Shown: positions 12,227 to 23,180 of the stretch, piece by piece
How the letters are laid out: every line of letters starts with the position of its first letter
Numbering within the stretch: position 1 is the first letter of the stretch
Translations under genes and position numbers: made by a program
Notes under the pieces: generated by a model
The model's database searches: none
What the model saw: only the letters and a program-made list of their open reading frames with translations
Told to the model about the DNA's origin: nothing
DNA from: Nemertoderma westbladi
Taxonomy: Eukaryota > Xenacoelomorpha > Nemertodermatida > Nemertodermatidae
NCBI GenBank assembly: GCA_032718475.1
Contig: JAUCBJ010000757.1
Span: forward strand, 37,310 to 101,309
Direction of reading: 5' to 3'
DNA length: 64,000 bases

Positions 12227-15200
12227 ATGTCTGATACTAAGCAGAACCTGTCAGACAGTTTATTAGATGTAACTATCTGCGACTCAGATAGAGACGTACA
12301 ACCGTCTGGTCGTAAATCCAGTTCACCTCCCACTGTGAGGAAGGTCATCCCTCCAGTAGTAATAACAGAACCTAGGCTGGTCCAACATCGTAGGTCTATC
12401 ATAGGCACCCGAGCTCAGGTCAAGCGGGACCAACAAGCGGCGGAACAGCAACAACCCGCTAGTCAAGAACTTATTCCTCAGCGGCCCAGCAGCTCCAGTA
12501 GTGAGGATACTGTAGAGCTGACACCCGAGAGCGGAGCAGAGATGACGGATGCGGTTTATACGGATCCCCTTCTCATCCTTCCTGCAGCCGTGCTCGCTGG
12601 GTTATTGATCGCGGTGGAAGAACACCAGATCGATTGGGCGAGAAGTCAACGGTCAACTAGAGATAGCTACGCGGGATACACTAGTGAAGAACTGAAGTCT
12701 ATTGTCGAGTCGCAATGGAACTTCCCCGGTCCTGGACTCCCGTTTGATTTATCAGAAGCTGCCTGGGAAGACATACACCGGATGGGAGTAGCCAAGGAAA
12801 CCATCGATCCAGCTGTGTGGAAGAGGTCCGCAGCCGGATACGCACAGGGATTCTTCAGCTCTATGGAGCGAGTAGAGAGACAACTGTTTCAACAACCTCA
12901 AGGACCTCAAGAGCAGGGATCGCTGCTTTATCAAGTTAGAGAAAGAGTTTTGCGGATTAGGCTAATCTTATCCGCCTTTGAAGAGGCTTCTAAAAGAAGA
13001 CAAGACACGTCGTTGCAAGTTGCCGTGAAGACTTGGTTTCAACGGGTGAGTCGCCAGGTTCAAGGAGCAGCTCAGTGGAAAGCTCAGTTGGAGGAGCGCT
13101 CAACCCATGGAGAATCAACAGACGCTACTTTTTCCCAAGTAGAAAGTGAAGCGACGGCAGAGAAACCGCATAAGAGGGATGCCATTGACATCTATCTGTC
13201 AGACTATCAACGTTTTTTAGGTGATGACGAGTTGAGGAGAAGGTTAGAGGGACTTAGCCCTAATAGTGAAGGAACCAAGCTTGTGTTGGATGCCATCGAT
13301 GTGGAAATGAGGGCTGCAAACCAGGCTAAATTCGATGAACAACTCCGCATCGTTAGAGAACAAGAAGAACAAGTAAGGAAAAAACGTATAGAAGACAGAA
13401 AGGCCGCAGCAAAAGCAGAGGCAGAGGCAAAAGCGGCAGCAGCAGAAGCAGCGGCAGAAGCAAAAGCGGCAGTAGCAAAGGCAGAGGCAGAGGCAAAAGC
13501 AGCAGAAGCAAAAGCGGCAGTAGCAAAGGCAGAGGCAGAGGCAAAAGCAGCAGAAGCAGCGGCAGAGGTAAAAGCGGCAGCGGCAGAGGCAAAAGCGGCA
13601 GCAGCAGAAGCAGAACGGAGAGCGGCTGAAGAGATCGCCCAACTGGAGTTGGAAACGCTTCAAGAGAAGCAAGACGACTTCAGTAAACAGTTAACAGCTA
13701 GTAATATGCAGATGATGAATCGATCTACTCCCAAAAGACAGGGATATACATCATCTGAAGAAGGCGATACCACCGATACTGAAGGCAAAGGAAATAGATC
13801 TCGTCAAAGCAGACGTAAAAGAACATTCCACCGGCAGAAATTGCCTGATTTGCCTCCAGCTGTTAGAAGGCAACTAAATAACACCAAAGTAGGTAGTACA
13901 GAGCCCACAGACCAAATAATTAAAATAGAAAGACTCCCTACTATAGTAGATGAGCCTGAAATAATTAGGCCTGTTCTTGAAATCACCCCTTCGGTGATAG
14001 ACGCACATGTGCTCCCTGAAACTACCTCTAAATTCCCTCTGCATAGCACTAAGCTACCTGTGCCCCGCAGAACTGCCCAAGAGACAGTTCAGGTCCTGGA
14101 CCCCGAGCGAAATATTCACAATTTGTCGCCCGTTGTCCCTCGTCCGCCCGCTACAACGTTGGCGACTCCCGCTTCGGCGGTCGAATGGGTGGACGAGAGA
14201 CGGCGGGGGATGGATATCCTGCTCGGGCAGATGCAGGAGACTGTCCAGCAATTCAAGGGCACAGTAAGGGAAAGTAGGCTAGAGTTGCAAGAAGTGCAGC
14301 AAAGTATCGCGCTTGAACGCGATAAATTAGTAAACACCCAAAAGGGTATACCACCACCCTCTGTAACAATGTGTCAACCTGTTAGGTCTGAAGTATTGCA
14401 TGCGCAAGGTGTGGAGCCTACACGCATATATACTGCTAGCGAAGTAGAAACTCCTATAGTGAACCCTATTAAGGGTAATTATAGACCTGTTGATAATGAT
14501 ATTCCCTATAGAACTGATCATAATCCGAGAAATTTATATACCGATAACTCGATATTAAATAGCACAATGGCCCAAGAAAGTTTTACGCGTCAAATGGCTA
14601 GAACCGAAGCCCGGCAAGCGGTAAAGGTTGGAGAGATCGTCAAGTTCAATGGAGATGAGATGAAATGGTTACCTTTTAATGAATATTACAAAGATAACAT
14701 ACAGAACTCTGTACTATCTAATGGAGAAAAACTTAGATACCTCATCGAGTGCTTGGAAGGATCTCCCAAGTTAATGGCGTTAAAGTTTATTGGACATCCA
14801 GACGGATTAAGACAAGTTTGGGATACACTAAACATCAGGTATGGTAATAGGAATAATATCGCTGGGTACTTGTATGCAAAGTTAGTAGCGCCCCGAAAGT
14901 TTATTAGTAGCGGAATTATCGAGTTTTCCGATGAGATCCAGGAGATCTGCAGACAATTAGATTGGCTAGGTAAGTCTCATGAGTATCAGAACACTATGGT
15001 TATTAGAGCAGTGGCTTCTACTTTACCGAAGGGTGGAGTAGGTACACGCTGGGATAAGAAAGTGTTATATATGATGGAACAACAACGACGAGACCCTACC
15101 ATGGCTGATCTCATGTCATTCTTAGATGGAGAAGTGAAATTACAGCTCCTAAGGCAGTCCAGAGAGAAGACATTGGAAAACAAGGTAAGTGAGAAACCCG

Positions 15201-17218
15201 TTTCTAGGAGAAGGGTAACACCAGTATGTTATACCGACGACGGTGAAAGCCAAACTTCTCAAGGAGAGGACAGCGGGAAAGACACTGACAGATCTTATTA
15301 TGTCAATAAAATGCCTAAAGATCAGGTAAGTAAATCCAAGTCTCGACCCAATGACAGAAGGGAACCGGTACAAAAAACCCCTCCTACGTCTCCTAAAAGA
15401 ATTCAGGTGAGAAAGCCCGAGGAAAGAACAAGTGTGCACCACATAGCACAGGTTAAAGTAAGTAACATCAAGCCGAAATGTGTGCTGTGCGACGGGCCCC
15501 ACCGTTTAAATGCGTGTGATAAATTCCTGAGGAAATCACTAAAGGATAGACGTGAAGTCATGTGGGATAAGCGGTTGTGTTATAATTGCCTCAGACGAGG
15601 ACACCAACGGCGAACCTGTAACTCCGACGCAAGGTGTGCAAAGTGCGGCGCAAAACATCATATCTTGTTGCACACGGAATTCGAACGAAACAGCCCGAGT
15701 CAGGTAAGTGAGTCCGAACTACATGTCCAATTCAGTGATGTGAACGACACTGATCAATCTGAGATGGAAGGATTCTATACGGACGAGTTCTCCGACCAAA
15801 ACGAATCCTGTTACCTAATAAACACCACCGCAGTGTATCGAGCACTCGTGTATGAGAAAGACACAGACAGCGACCTTACCTTAACTACTTCCGATCAACA
15901 ACCATCTTGGAAAGCGCCAACTTCCAATATAGGAATCCGAGAATTTCCTGTAGTCCAGTTACGGGTCCACGGACCTCAGAAGAGCTATATAGTGAACGCC
16001 CTCCTGGACTCCGGTAGCACAGGAACATTCATCGATAAAGAACTAGCCGAAGTCATCTTTGCTGGACAACCCAAGTTCCGAACCAAGCTAAACATGTCAG
16101 GGATCATGCAGGTTTGGAATTCTACTGTAGCTGCCGACTATTATATAGGTGAGTTGTCCACCCCCCAGGACGAACTAGGAGAACATAGCATCAGGTCAGT
16201 GAAAATGGTGGCTATAAAGAACTTCGCTACTACTCAAGCAGACCTTTATAATTGGGACGAGGATGAGAGCATCCAACATCTTAACATACCTCGATTCCAG
16301 ACTGATTATCCTGGAGTGCAAATACTCATCGGCCAAAACGCGCATGAGGCGCTGGAGACATTAGAGAAACGGCCTGCTCAACCGCAGCCACTACAGACCT
16401 ATGCGGTAAGAACTAGAGTAGGTTGGTACCTTACTGGACCTTCCCGTAGAACGCTCAGGGAAAGACTGCTTCAAGATCGCGTCTGCCAGGTGAGTGAATG
16501 GGAAGATGATACTAGTGAGGGAGACGACCCAACTGAGGGAACACCACACTCCTCAGATAATGACAATCTTAGCTCCAATGTAGATCAATGGAGATATTGC
16601 CCCAAGAAGTTTAATCCAACGGACATCGCTTCCAGAGGAGCAACTCCTCAAGAACTGACAGATACTATAGACCGGTTAGGTGAACCCGACTTCCTGAGTA
16701 AGGAGAATGAATGGCCTCCCCATCTTACTCCGACTGAGATTAGACCAGCCAAGGGAGCGGAGAAAGTCGAACCTGAAACCCGGACGGGTGGATCGGAGTT
16801 ATTTGAACCCGGGATAGATCTGTCGGTATTACATGTTGCCAGGGACGACGCCGTGGATCTGGGCCTCCCCACCGCGAGTGGATCCTTCATGAAGATCAGA
16901 GAGAGCGATTGGAGCTCTGGAACATCAGACGTCTCGCAGGGACTCTCACCTCTCCTGCAGAGAGCGACGGACCACTATAGCTCCTGGAATCGGCTTTGTG
17001 ACGCCGTCATATACTTTGAGCGATGTTTCTATCGTCACTATTCCAGGACGAAGAGGAAACCTGGAATTGTATTCAGGATGCAGCGACTCAATCACCCAGT
17101 CGGTCGTTTGTGTTTATCGGAAGGGAATGGAGGACTCTCCGGAAACTGTGGAAGGCAAGATTCTCTTCCCACGACCACCTCCCTAATCCTTCAAACATCT
17201 AGGGACTCCATAACGTAA
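12227..17218 (+). CDS. Gag-protease polyprotein of BEL/Pao-type element (1,663 aa)
   Basis: Single open frame from an ATG in fair context (AGTC ATG T) to TAA. In order: a polar N-terminal region; a Lys/Ala/Glu coiled coil at about residues 385-470 made of KAAAKAEAEAKA-like repeats; a Gag core around residues 800-990 (LRYLIECLEGSPKLMALKFI, WDTLNIRYGN); zinc-knuckle Cys/His clusters at about 1083-1150 (CVLCDGPH, LCYNCLRRGH, CAKCGAKHH); and a retropepsin-like protease at about 1257 (LLDSGSTGTFID). After about residue 1450 it jumps to YCPKKFNPTDIASRG, which normally follows RNase H. The RT and RNase H of the family are therefore absent between roughly residues 1440 and 1455. The rest resembles the linker before integrase but stops early. 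Gag would assemble particles in the cytoplasm and the protease would process it. The frame is intact, which argues for recent activity. Confidence 0.82.
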   Translation: MSDTKQNLSDSLLDVTICDSDRDVQPSGRKSSSPPTVRKVIPPVVITEPRLVQHRRSIIGTRAQVKRDQQAAEQQQPASQELIPQRPSSSSSEDTVELTPESGAEMTDAVYTDPLLILPAAVLAGLLIAVEEHQIDWARSQRSTRDSYAGYTSEELKSIVESQWNFPGPGLPFDLSEAAWEDIHRMGVAKETIDPAVWKRSAAGYAQGFFSSMERVERQLFQQPQGPQEQGSLLYQVRERVLRIRLILSAFEEASKRRQDTSLQVAVKTWFQRVSRQVQGAAQWKAQLEERSTHGESTDATFSQVESEATAEKPHKRDAIDIYLSDYQRFLGDDELRRRLEGLSPNSEGTKLVLDAIDVEMRAANQAKFDEQLRIVREQEEQVRKKRIEDRKAAAKAEAEAKAAAAEAAAEAKAAVAKAEAEAKAAEAKAAVAKAEAEAKAAEAAAEVKAAAAEAKAAAAEAERRAAEEIAQLELETLQEKQDDFSKQLTASNMQMMNRSTPKRQGYTSSEEGDTTDTEGKGNRSRQSRRKRTFHRQKLPDLPPAVRRQLNNTKVGSTEPTDQIIKIERLPTIVDEPEIIRPVLEITPSVIDAHVLPETTSKFPLHSTKLPVPRRTAQETVQVLDPERNIHNLSPVVPRPPATTLATPASAVEWVDERRRGMDILLGQMQETVQQFKGTVRESRLELQEVQQSIALERDKLVNTQKGIPPPSVTMCQPVRSEVLHAQGVEPTRIYTASEVETPIVNPIKGNYRPVDNDIPYRTDHNPRNLYTDNSILNSTMAQESFTRQMARTEARQAVKVGEIVKFNGDEMKWLPFNEYYKDNIQNSVLSNGEKLRYLIECLEGSPKLMALKFIGHPDGLRQVWDTLNIRYGNRNNIAGYLYAKLVAPRKFISSGIIEFSDEIQEICRQLDWLGKSHEYQNTMVIRAVASTLPKGGVGTRWDKKVLYMMEQQRRDPTMADLMSFLDGEVKLQLLRQSREKTLENKVSEKPVSRRRVTPVCYTDDGESQTSQGEDSGKDTDRSYYVNKMPKDQVSKSKSRPNDRREPVQKTPPTSPKRIQVRKPEERTSVHHIAQVKVSNIKPKCVLCDGPHRLNACDKFLRKSLKDRREVMWDKRLCYNCLRRGHQRRTCNSDARCAKCGAKHHILLHTEFERNSPSQVSESELHVQFSDVNDTDQSEMEGFYTDEFSDQNESCYLINTTAVYRALVYEKDTDSDLTLTTSDQQPSWKAPTSNIGIREFPVVQLRVHGPQKSYIVNALLDSGSTGTFIDKELAEVIFAGQPKFRTKLNMSGIMQVWNSTVAADYYIGELSTPQDELGEHSIRSVKMVAIKNFATTQADLYNWDEDESIQHLNIPRFQTDYPGVQILIGQNAHEALETLEKRPAQPQPLQTYAVRTRVGWYLTGPSRRTLRERLLQDRVCQVSEWEDDTSEGDDPTEGTPHSSDNDNLSSNVDQWRYCPKKFNPTDIASRGATPQELTDTIDRLGEPDFLSKENEWPPHLTPTEIRPAKGAEKVEPETRTGGSELFEPGIDLSVLHVARDDAVDLGLPTASGSFMKIRESDWSSGTSDVSQGLSPLLQRATDHYSSWNRLCDAVIYFERCFYRHYSRTKRKPGIVFRMQRLNHPVGRLCLSEGNGGLSGNCGRQDSLPTTTSLILQTSRDSIT

Positions 17219-18872
17219 CAACATATGGAGTGGGTGTGTGACTCTATTATTTTATATTATTTTATTATTTTTATATTTATGTATGTATTACTATGTAATT
17301 TTATTATAATCGTTTTCTTTAATTTTATTCAGTAGAATGTTATTTTAGCGATTATTTAGTAGATTAGTGCAATATATATTCGCGTTTATTACTTAATTAC
17401 GTATATATTATATTTAATGCGACGGCAAGAAATAATTCTTTTTCTCTTTCCTTACTGTCCGTATTATATTATAAATACGTAACTACAGTAAGATGAAATG
17501 TCCGTACTTATTAAAGTACAATAAAGCCACTACTATATTTAAGTATTATTGGTAGGCAGAGTATTAGGAATGCAAAGTTCAGATCCTCGTGTCTCGGCTA
17601 AACCAAGCTCTGGGTAGACCTTGGAAACGACTTGCCTCTTCACACTGACATTGCTTCGTGCGATATTGCTCTCATACCGTATATTAAATAATACATATAG
17701 TAGCGTGATGTCCCTTTAACAGTAGCGTATAACGCAAAATAAATCTGTTAAACCCTTTGACCATCTGTAATTCTAGTCGATTAAGATATCGCGGCACCCA
17801 CCGATATACTTGAAAGACAAATTCTAGAATCAGTGGTTAACGTCCCCAGACAAGTTCTGGAATAAATCGGTGCCCATCTCAAATATTAATTATTTAATAT
17901 TTGCAAATCTAATAAGTCAAAATCTGTAAAATTCAGATCCTTCAACAATTCTAGTCAATTAAGATATCGTAGCATTTACCGATATTCTTAAAGAGACAAT
18001 TTTCTTAGAATTAAGGATCTTGTGTCCCTAGACATGTTCTAGAATCAAAATATGTCCATTTAATTATCAAATAATAAAATTTCAGGGAATAAATTTAAAT
18101 TCATGCCTTTTAATGAATTTAATAAATTGCCATTTTACGCAATTTATAAAGTTCCCAAAATTCCATTAATTAATAGATCAAGGGAGCGGAGATTTATATT
18201 ATTATGCGTATGCGTGTACGAAAGTCTCCCAAACATAGTTAATAGCCGATAAAATTCTTAAAGTCATGTATAAACAGGACATTGACTATTAAAGAATTCC
18301 TATTAAATAACATCCCAGATCTGTATGCATTGGAATTACTCTAATTCTACCGCTAGCTTTGCATAATGTCACCATAGCAACAACCACGCTAGAATTAGAA
18401 TTGAGTTAAAAGAACAATAGAAAGCTTGTCCCATTGAATAGCATAGGGAATAAATAGCGCACTGCTAGTATCCAAGGATACATAATAATACAGTGACATT
18501 CTGGAAGGCATTGACTAACGGACAAATGGCCCGAATGTGTGTAATTTGTGATAAGTTGTGTGTGTGGTATTTGTGAGTTTATAGGTGAATGTTACTGCTA
18601 AGGTGTGTTTACAGTAGCTAGTCGCAATCGTAAAAGTAACCTAACTCTCCAAGGAAACCTGAAGTACATCTAAGCCTTTGGGACGGACAGTTGAGTGACT
18701 TGTGCCGGTTGTCGTTGTCGTTGTGCGGCTACGTCGTTGGCGAAAGCACAGCGGCGACGACACATCGGCGCTGAGGATCTCGTACTGTCCGGGGGTTGAT
18801 TGGGTAGGCAGCGACGCCCGCTCGCCTAAATATAAACTCATTATAATATGGATAAACTCATATATAGCAGAT
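17219..18872 (+). other. Non-coding interior of the LTR element
   Basis: No domain-bearing frame. Two diverged copies (from about 17774 and from about 17950) of a segment starting TCTAGTC-ATTAAGATATCG, each with an ACCGATAT word and a TTCTAGAATCA-like word, lie in tandem about 178 bp apart. In an autonomous BEL/Pao element the polymerase and integrase genes would occupy this part. Confidence 0.5.
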
Positions 18873-19178
18873 ATGACGGAGTTGATAGAAGATGGTCTTA
18901 GTATCGGGGAGCGATATACTCTACCTTTACAAGCGTTTGTCGATAGCTTGATATGCGGCGACGCTGATCCAACTACTACGGAGGACGGTGGTCGTTATAT
19001 CGAACCGCCAATGTCCCAAGAGCAACTTACGCGTGAATTGGATTATAGAAAGTTCACTGCTCGCTACACGCATCGTAATGGTACGTATATGGACTTCTTG
19101 ACCACTGGTCATCCTATCGATTTACATAATACGGACTATGTCGACTATATATCCTGCCCAGCGGAGTCGGAACCATAA
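18873..19178 (+). CDS. Small downstream ORF of the LTR element (101 aa), unknown function
   Basis: ATG at 18873 (MTELIEDGLSIGERYTL) runs to CPAESEP and a stop at 19178. The frame stays open for 57 codons upstream, but without an ATG. An acceptor-like ATATATAGCAG lies directly before the start, leaving AT then ATG. The product is acidic and soluble, without a signal peptide or membrane segment; I recognise no family. It could be a subgenomic accessory product or a chance frame. Confidence 0.35.
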   Translation: MTELIEDGLSIGERYTLPLQAFVDSLICGDADPTTTEDGGRYIEPPMSQEQLTRELDYRKFTARYTHRNGTYMDFLTTGHPIDLHNTDYVDYISCPAESEP

Positions 19179-20234
19179 ACTGAAATTCGAATGCGAAAAT
19201 TCTATTCGAAATCGACTCGAAAGAAAAGACACTAAGAAACAAATGGACGCGGTAACTCCAACGTATATTTGGAATTCTTGATAGAAGCATTGTAACAACA
19301 AATAAATATCACCCGCGTTTACCCTACCAGACGTGCGTCTTTGGTATTATTACGATAAATGCCCTAGACCCAACTAATAAACGGAAAGACATAAACATCC
19401 ACGTAAACCGAAACTTGTTGACGTATCACCTATGCTCACTCGGCTCGAACGATCCTGGAGTAAACCTACGATCAGAGTCCCGGAATACTCGGTCAAACCT
19501 CCTCATTCCTTAGTTGGACCTCAGACCTGCGATCCTGGTGGTGTCGCGGATCCTCGTGGACTGTATTCACTGTTCAAAGATCTAGTGCTACCCTAACAAT
19601 TAATCGGTAACACTCCGACAGTGATTTCTAGCTAGCCGCCCATCTTACCTAGCCGGATTGTGATGCGGACACCTAATATCACTATCCTACCGTATGGTCG
19701 TCCCCGTTTAACGCGATACAACCCTTCATCAAGGTGAAGGAGAGTTTTGTACGAAACGAGTTAAACGTGATTCTATAAAGATCAAAAAGGAAACCTGCGT
19801 TTGTTCAGATAAACGTAAGTTATAACAGTAAGTCCAATCGATAAACGAATTGGCCTTATCTCGGTTCGATTGGGAAATCTCGAATCTCTAAGAAGATATC
19901 AAGCTTAGAAAACCCTATTCTCTGCGAGAGTTTTGGACGAACATATCCCATGACAAGCGGAGGAAAATCAGCTCGAGGAGAAGCATATCGAAATGGACGA
20001 GACACCGACAGTAAACCCAAACCTTCTAATGCAATCATATTGCACCCTTCACCCAGGAGTTATGGCCCTCCTAGTAAAGTGGTTCCCCCCAAAGAGAAAA
20101 GGACTCTTGCTAGCTTTAAAAAACTGCGTAAACGCCGTCCGCGCGAGAAAGACTAACTGTTTAGAGTATCTTTAGGTTTTAGAAACTGTGATTTTTATAT
20201 TTTATAGACTGAAAATCCCATTTTCTGGGAGCGG
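19179..20234 (+). other. 3' interior of the LTR element
   Basis: Mostly non-coding. An ATG frame at 19950-20156 codes 68 residues with a strongly basic end (KEKRTLASFKKLRKRRPREK); it could be an RNA-binding or nuclear-targeting peptide, but no homologue is recognised. The last bases before the LTR, CTGGGAGCGG, are the only purine-rich tract and a weak candidate for the plus-strand primer site. Confidence 0.4.
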
Positions 20235-21473
20235 TGTAAAAGCCTTTGCTGAATTGCCCCGTTATTTTTATTATCTTTTACATTAAAATACTCTGTAGTT
20301 GATTTAATAAGTGTAAGAGACCGTATTATTGCTGTATCGGTGTTTTTAGAGGATCTAAGACCTATTTCCTCCGTATGTGTACTGTGAAAGGCATATTTTA
20401 TGATTCTATGGCAATTCGTGACGCAAAGGGGTGATAGCTACTCTTGAACAGTAGTTACTATGACTACGGTTAACAGCTGACATTCATACGTGTTGATTTC
20501 CTTTGTTCTACGGCGTCTCTCAGTTCAGTCAGCCAATTAGAGCGTTTTTGTGGCTCCTTGTACAGAAAATTTCCGAGAAATGACGCAATGCCTATGTGCA
20601 GTGTTTACATTCAGTCCTGAGCCAAAGAAAGAACGGCTTGGAAGTATTTTGTGCTTTACTGTTTTTAGTCTTACACTAGTAGGTTTAATTACAAGGACAT
20701 ATATCCTTTAACTACCTGACTCATGGAATCACCTGCTAACTGATCATACATACTGACTGCTGAAACATTGCAAACTCATAACAATCAGTGTTTTCATTGT
20801 TGTTTTATACTGCTATTTACCGTCAGTTCTTCATAATATGGTTGATGAATAATTATATTTGGAATAACGATAAATAACCCCGAAACCCAATATTCTTGAT
20901 ATACCGAAGGTAAGAGAGAAGGGTTACAGATAAACGATTGTGACTTATGTTAAAGTGGTTTGAAGTGAATCTAATGTTATTTGATAGACCCTACATGAGT
21001 CAGTCTGTGTTCCTTTTATATGTGACTAAAATCAGTGAAGATTGGCAGATTAGTGTGCAGTATTGTGCAGCATTGTGTATGAGTGAGTCTGTTAAAGAAG
21101 CAATTCCTAAAGAATGCGCCATATATGTGAATTATAATTAAGCCATATCGTTGTGAGTAGTTTAAGTCATAACTCTGTTTATATAGATAAAGCGCCACGT
21201 CCTAAAGGAACTGTTAATATTACCGAAGGTGAATAACATTGTCAGAGATTATATAGTACTGTCAGTCGAATAATACATTAGGCTTACATAGCAATAAAAT
21301 TAAACCGTCGAACCCAATCTCCCGGGAATATCCAGCGGGTGAATGATCGCGCACAGATTGGTTTCGACTAGTGTAGTGAATCAAATACTTGTCATAGACT
21401 AAAAACAGATTTAATATCTAGAAGACATCTTAATTTGGTGGGTTAAACTGCCAAAGGTCTGAAAGCGCGAACA
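20235..21473 (+). repeat. 3' LTR
   Basis: Copy of the 5' LTR, collinear throughout with small indels near 20692-20800. It ends GCGCGAACA, after which the flanks of the two LTRs diverge. Confidence 0.85.
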
Positions 21474-21671
21474 TACTGGTACGCCTACCATTATCGGTGC
21501 CAGCTCCGGTACAGGTACAGGTAGTGGTTCAGATGGGGTTTGTTGCGTGACATTCAAATCCCCACAAGTAGAAGCAGATTCGCTTGCAGGAGCAGTACTA
21601 CTACCGCTGGTAGTGTCGGATGCTGCTCTTGTCCGCTGACGCAATGGATAGGTTTTTCTAACGGCATCCAT
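21474..21671 (-). pseudogene. N-terminal fragment of an unknown ORF cut by the LTR element
   Basis: A minus-strand frame starts at ATG 21671 in good context (CCATGG) with MDAVRKTYPLRQRTR, then a Ser/Thr/Ala- and Pro-rich stretch, and runs into the 3' LTR. The composition resembles the start of a retroelement ORF1/Gag or a low-complexity tail, but there is no domain. It may be the 5' part of the element whose 3' part lies at 8394-8768 on the same strand. Confidence 0.3.
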
Positions 21672-22130
21672 GGTGAAATCCTCTTACTGATACCGGTACC
21701 TAATATCTTTCACCTTTACAGTAGGTATCTGTGTCGTGTGTACCGGTACTGATCTTGTCACAAAATCACAAACCCTAGTGAAACCCCACTGCCGTAGTCT
21801 ACCATTATTTTGGCCAGGTTAGTGGTGTGTAGGGCAGTACTGCAGTCCACATTGCCTGAATGAATATTATAAATTACCTATTTAAAATTACCACTCTCGA
21901 AAATATTTTAAACTACGTTACTAAAAACAATTTATTGATTGGTGGACTATTGCTGGTATTAGGGCGGGTCGGATCCTAACGGATCAGAGCGGATCCGATC
22001 GGATAGAAACCCACAAAATATACTAAGCTACCAAGGCGAGTCTGGGATACTTACTACGGTATAGCAGACTGAGCCTACCTGCAATAAACTTAATTTCACT
22101 TACCTACCACTTCACTAATACTGTGCGTAA
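21672..22130. other. Non-coding DNA
   Basis: Nothing recognisable except a GGATC-rich patch (CGGATCCTAACGGATCAG, near 21970-22005). Confidence 0.4.
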
Positions 22131-22356
22131 CACTATCTAGCCATAGCGGTCATTTTTGACCCCTATGGGGCTTTTCGGATATTTCAATTTTTTGAGAGAA
22201 CGAAATGAAATTTTTTATTTTCTTTTTCATTTTTGATTACCTAAGGATAAACCCGGAAAAGTCAAGAAATTTCATATTTATACAATACATAGCAGCAGAG
22301 ATAATTCGATTTGAATTTGCAAAACGGTCAAAAATGACCGCTTGGGGCTTCTAGTG
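22131..22356. mobile_element. piggyBac-like MITE
   Basis: Terminal inverted repeats share AGCGGTCATTTTTGACC (22145-22161, and its complement near 22325-22341), preceded by CACTA at each end. TTAA, the piggyBac target site, follows at 22357-22360, and GTAA, a probable decayed copy, precedes. The element is about 226 bp with an AT-rich interior and no coding capacity. Confidence 0.6.
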
Positions 22357-22360
22357 TTAA

Positions 22361-23180
22361 AGGTGTTATAGTATAAAATGTATTATACCTATTGTGTTAT
22401 TAATTGCCTTGCTCGCCCCGCCGGCACTACAAGCCCATCATCATCAACATTAATAAAAAGTAAACAAAAACTAAACTAAAATAAATAAATACACAGAAAA
22501 TAAATATATTTTAAATAAATTCATAACTCTGTAAAAAGAACAAAAAATGTAGTACAAGGAACAATATGACTATTAATAAAGCTGTAGCGATATTTCTCGA
22601 TTAAACTTTGTTCGGAGCATTGGATGTCAGCGGCGCAGGTGGTTATGTATGTGAAGGCCTATAGTATATAACAAGAGTCACTGCTACAGCAGGAACTTAA
22701 TTCTCAATCTAACAGCTGCACAGAGATCTAACTACTATATTTTACTGCCATTGGCATTTTCTGTTAGAAACTAGTGATAGATTGGGTACCAGAATTATAT
22801 TTGGCGAATAAAAATAACGGATTGGTAGGTGACGCGACGGTGCGGTGGGGACGGTGACCAGTATATTTGGCCAATAGAAATTATTGATTGGTTGGTTAGC
22901 AGTGTATCTGTCAATATCAAAGACAAGCCAAACCATATTGAACAATATGTCGCATACGCGATATTTGAGATTTGTCGAATTTTTAAATTAACTTTGAGAA
23001 TTCACGATGAGCCTCATGGTCTACCAAGGGTCTATCAAGGGAAAGGAGCAGTGTACAATGCTGAGTACGTACCAACCAAAACAACAAATTACTTGATTAA
23101 CCCATTAACCACGTGAATGAAAGTTGGACGCGGGCGAAGATTGCACCCAACCAGTGAGTGAGACTGGCTGCCTCCTATTA
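22361..23180. other. Non-coding DNA
   Basis: A 95-codon plus frame at 22829-23116 has no recognisable domain and is probably chance. AT-rich sequence otherwise. Confidence 0.4.

Larger units (their letters stand above)
8779..21473 (+). mobile_element. BEL/Pao-type LTR retrotransposon lacking RT and integrase
   Basis: Two direct LTRs (8779-10016 and 20235-21473) begin TG and end CA and bracket an 11.4 kb interior. The interior has a 2.2 kb leader, a 1,663-codon Gag-protease frame, a non-coding stretch and a small 3' frame. A weak purine stretch (GGGAGCGG, near 20228) precedes the 3' LTR. BEL/Pao identity rests on the Gag zinc-knuckle pattern, the fused protease and a remnant NPTDIASRG motif, which in this family lies just after RNase H. 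No polymerase active-site motif, RNase H core or integrase HHCC/DDE motif was found, so it would need enzymes in trans. Flanking bases TACAG and TACTG at the outer ends may be a mutated target duplication; I could not find a perfect one. Confidence 0.8.

Noticed and set aside
13244-13672. Leu/Cys-rich minus-strand frames of 79 and 142 codons
   Set aside because: They are the complement of the Ala/Lys/Glu-rich coiled coil of the Gag frame.
22829-23116. 95-codon plus-strand gene
   Set aside because: No domain, no splice or promoter context and ordinary base composition; probably chance.
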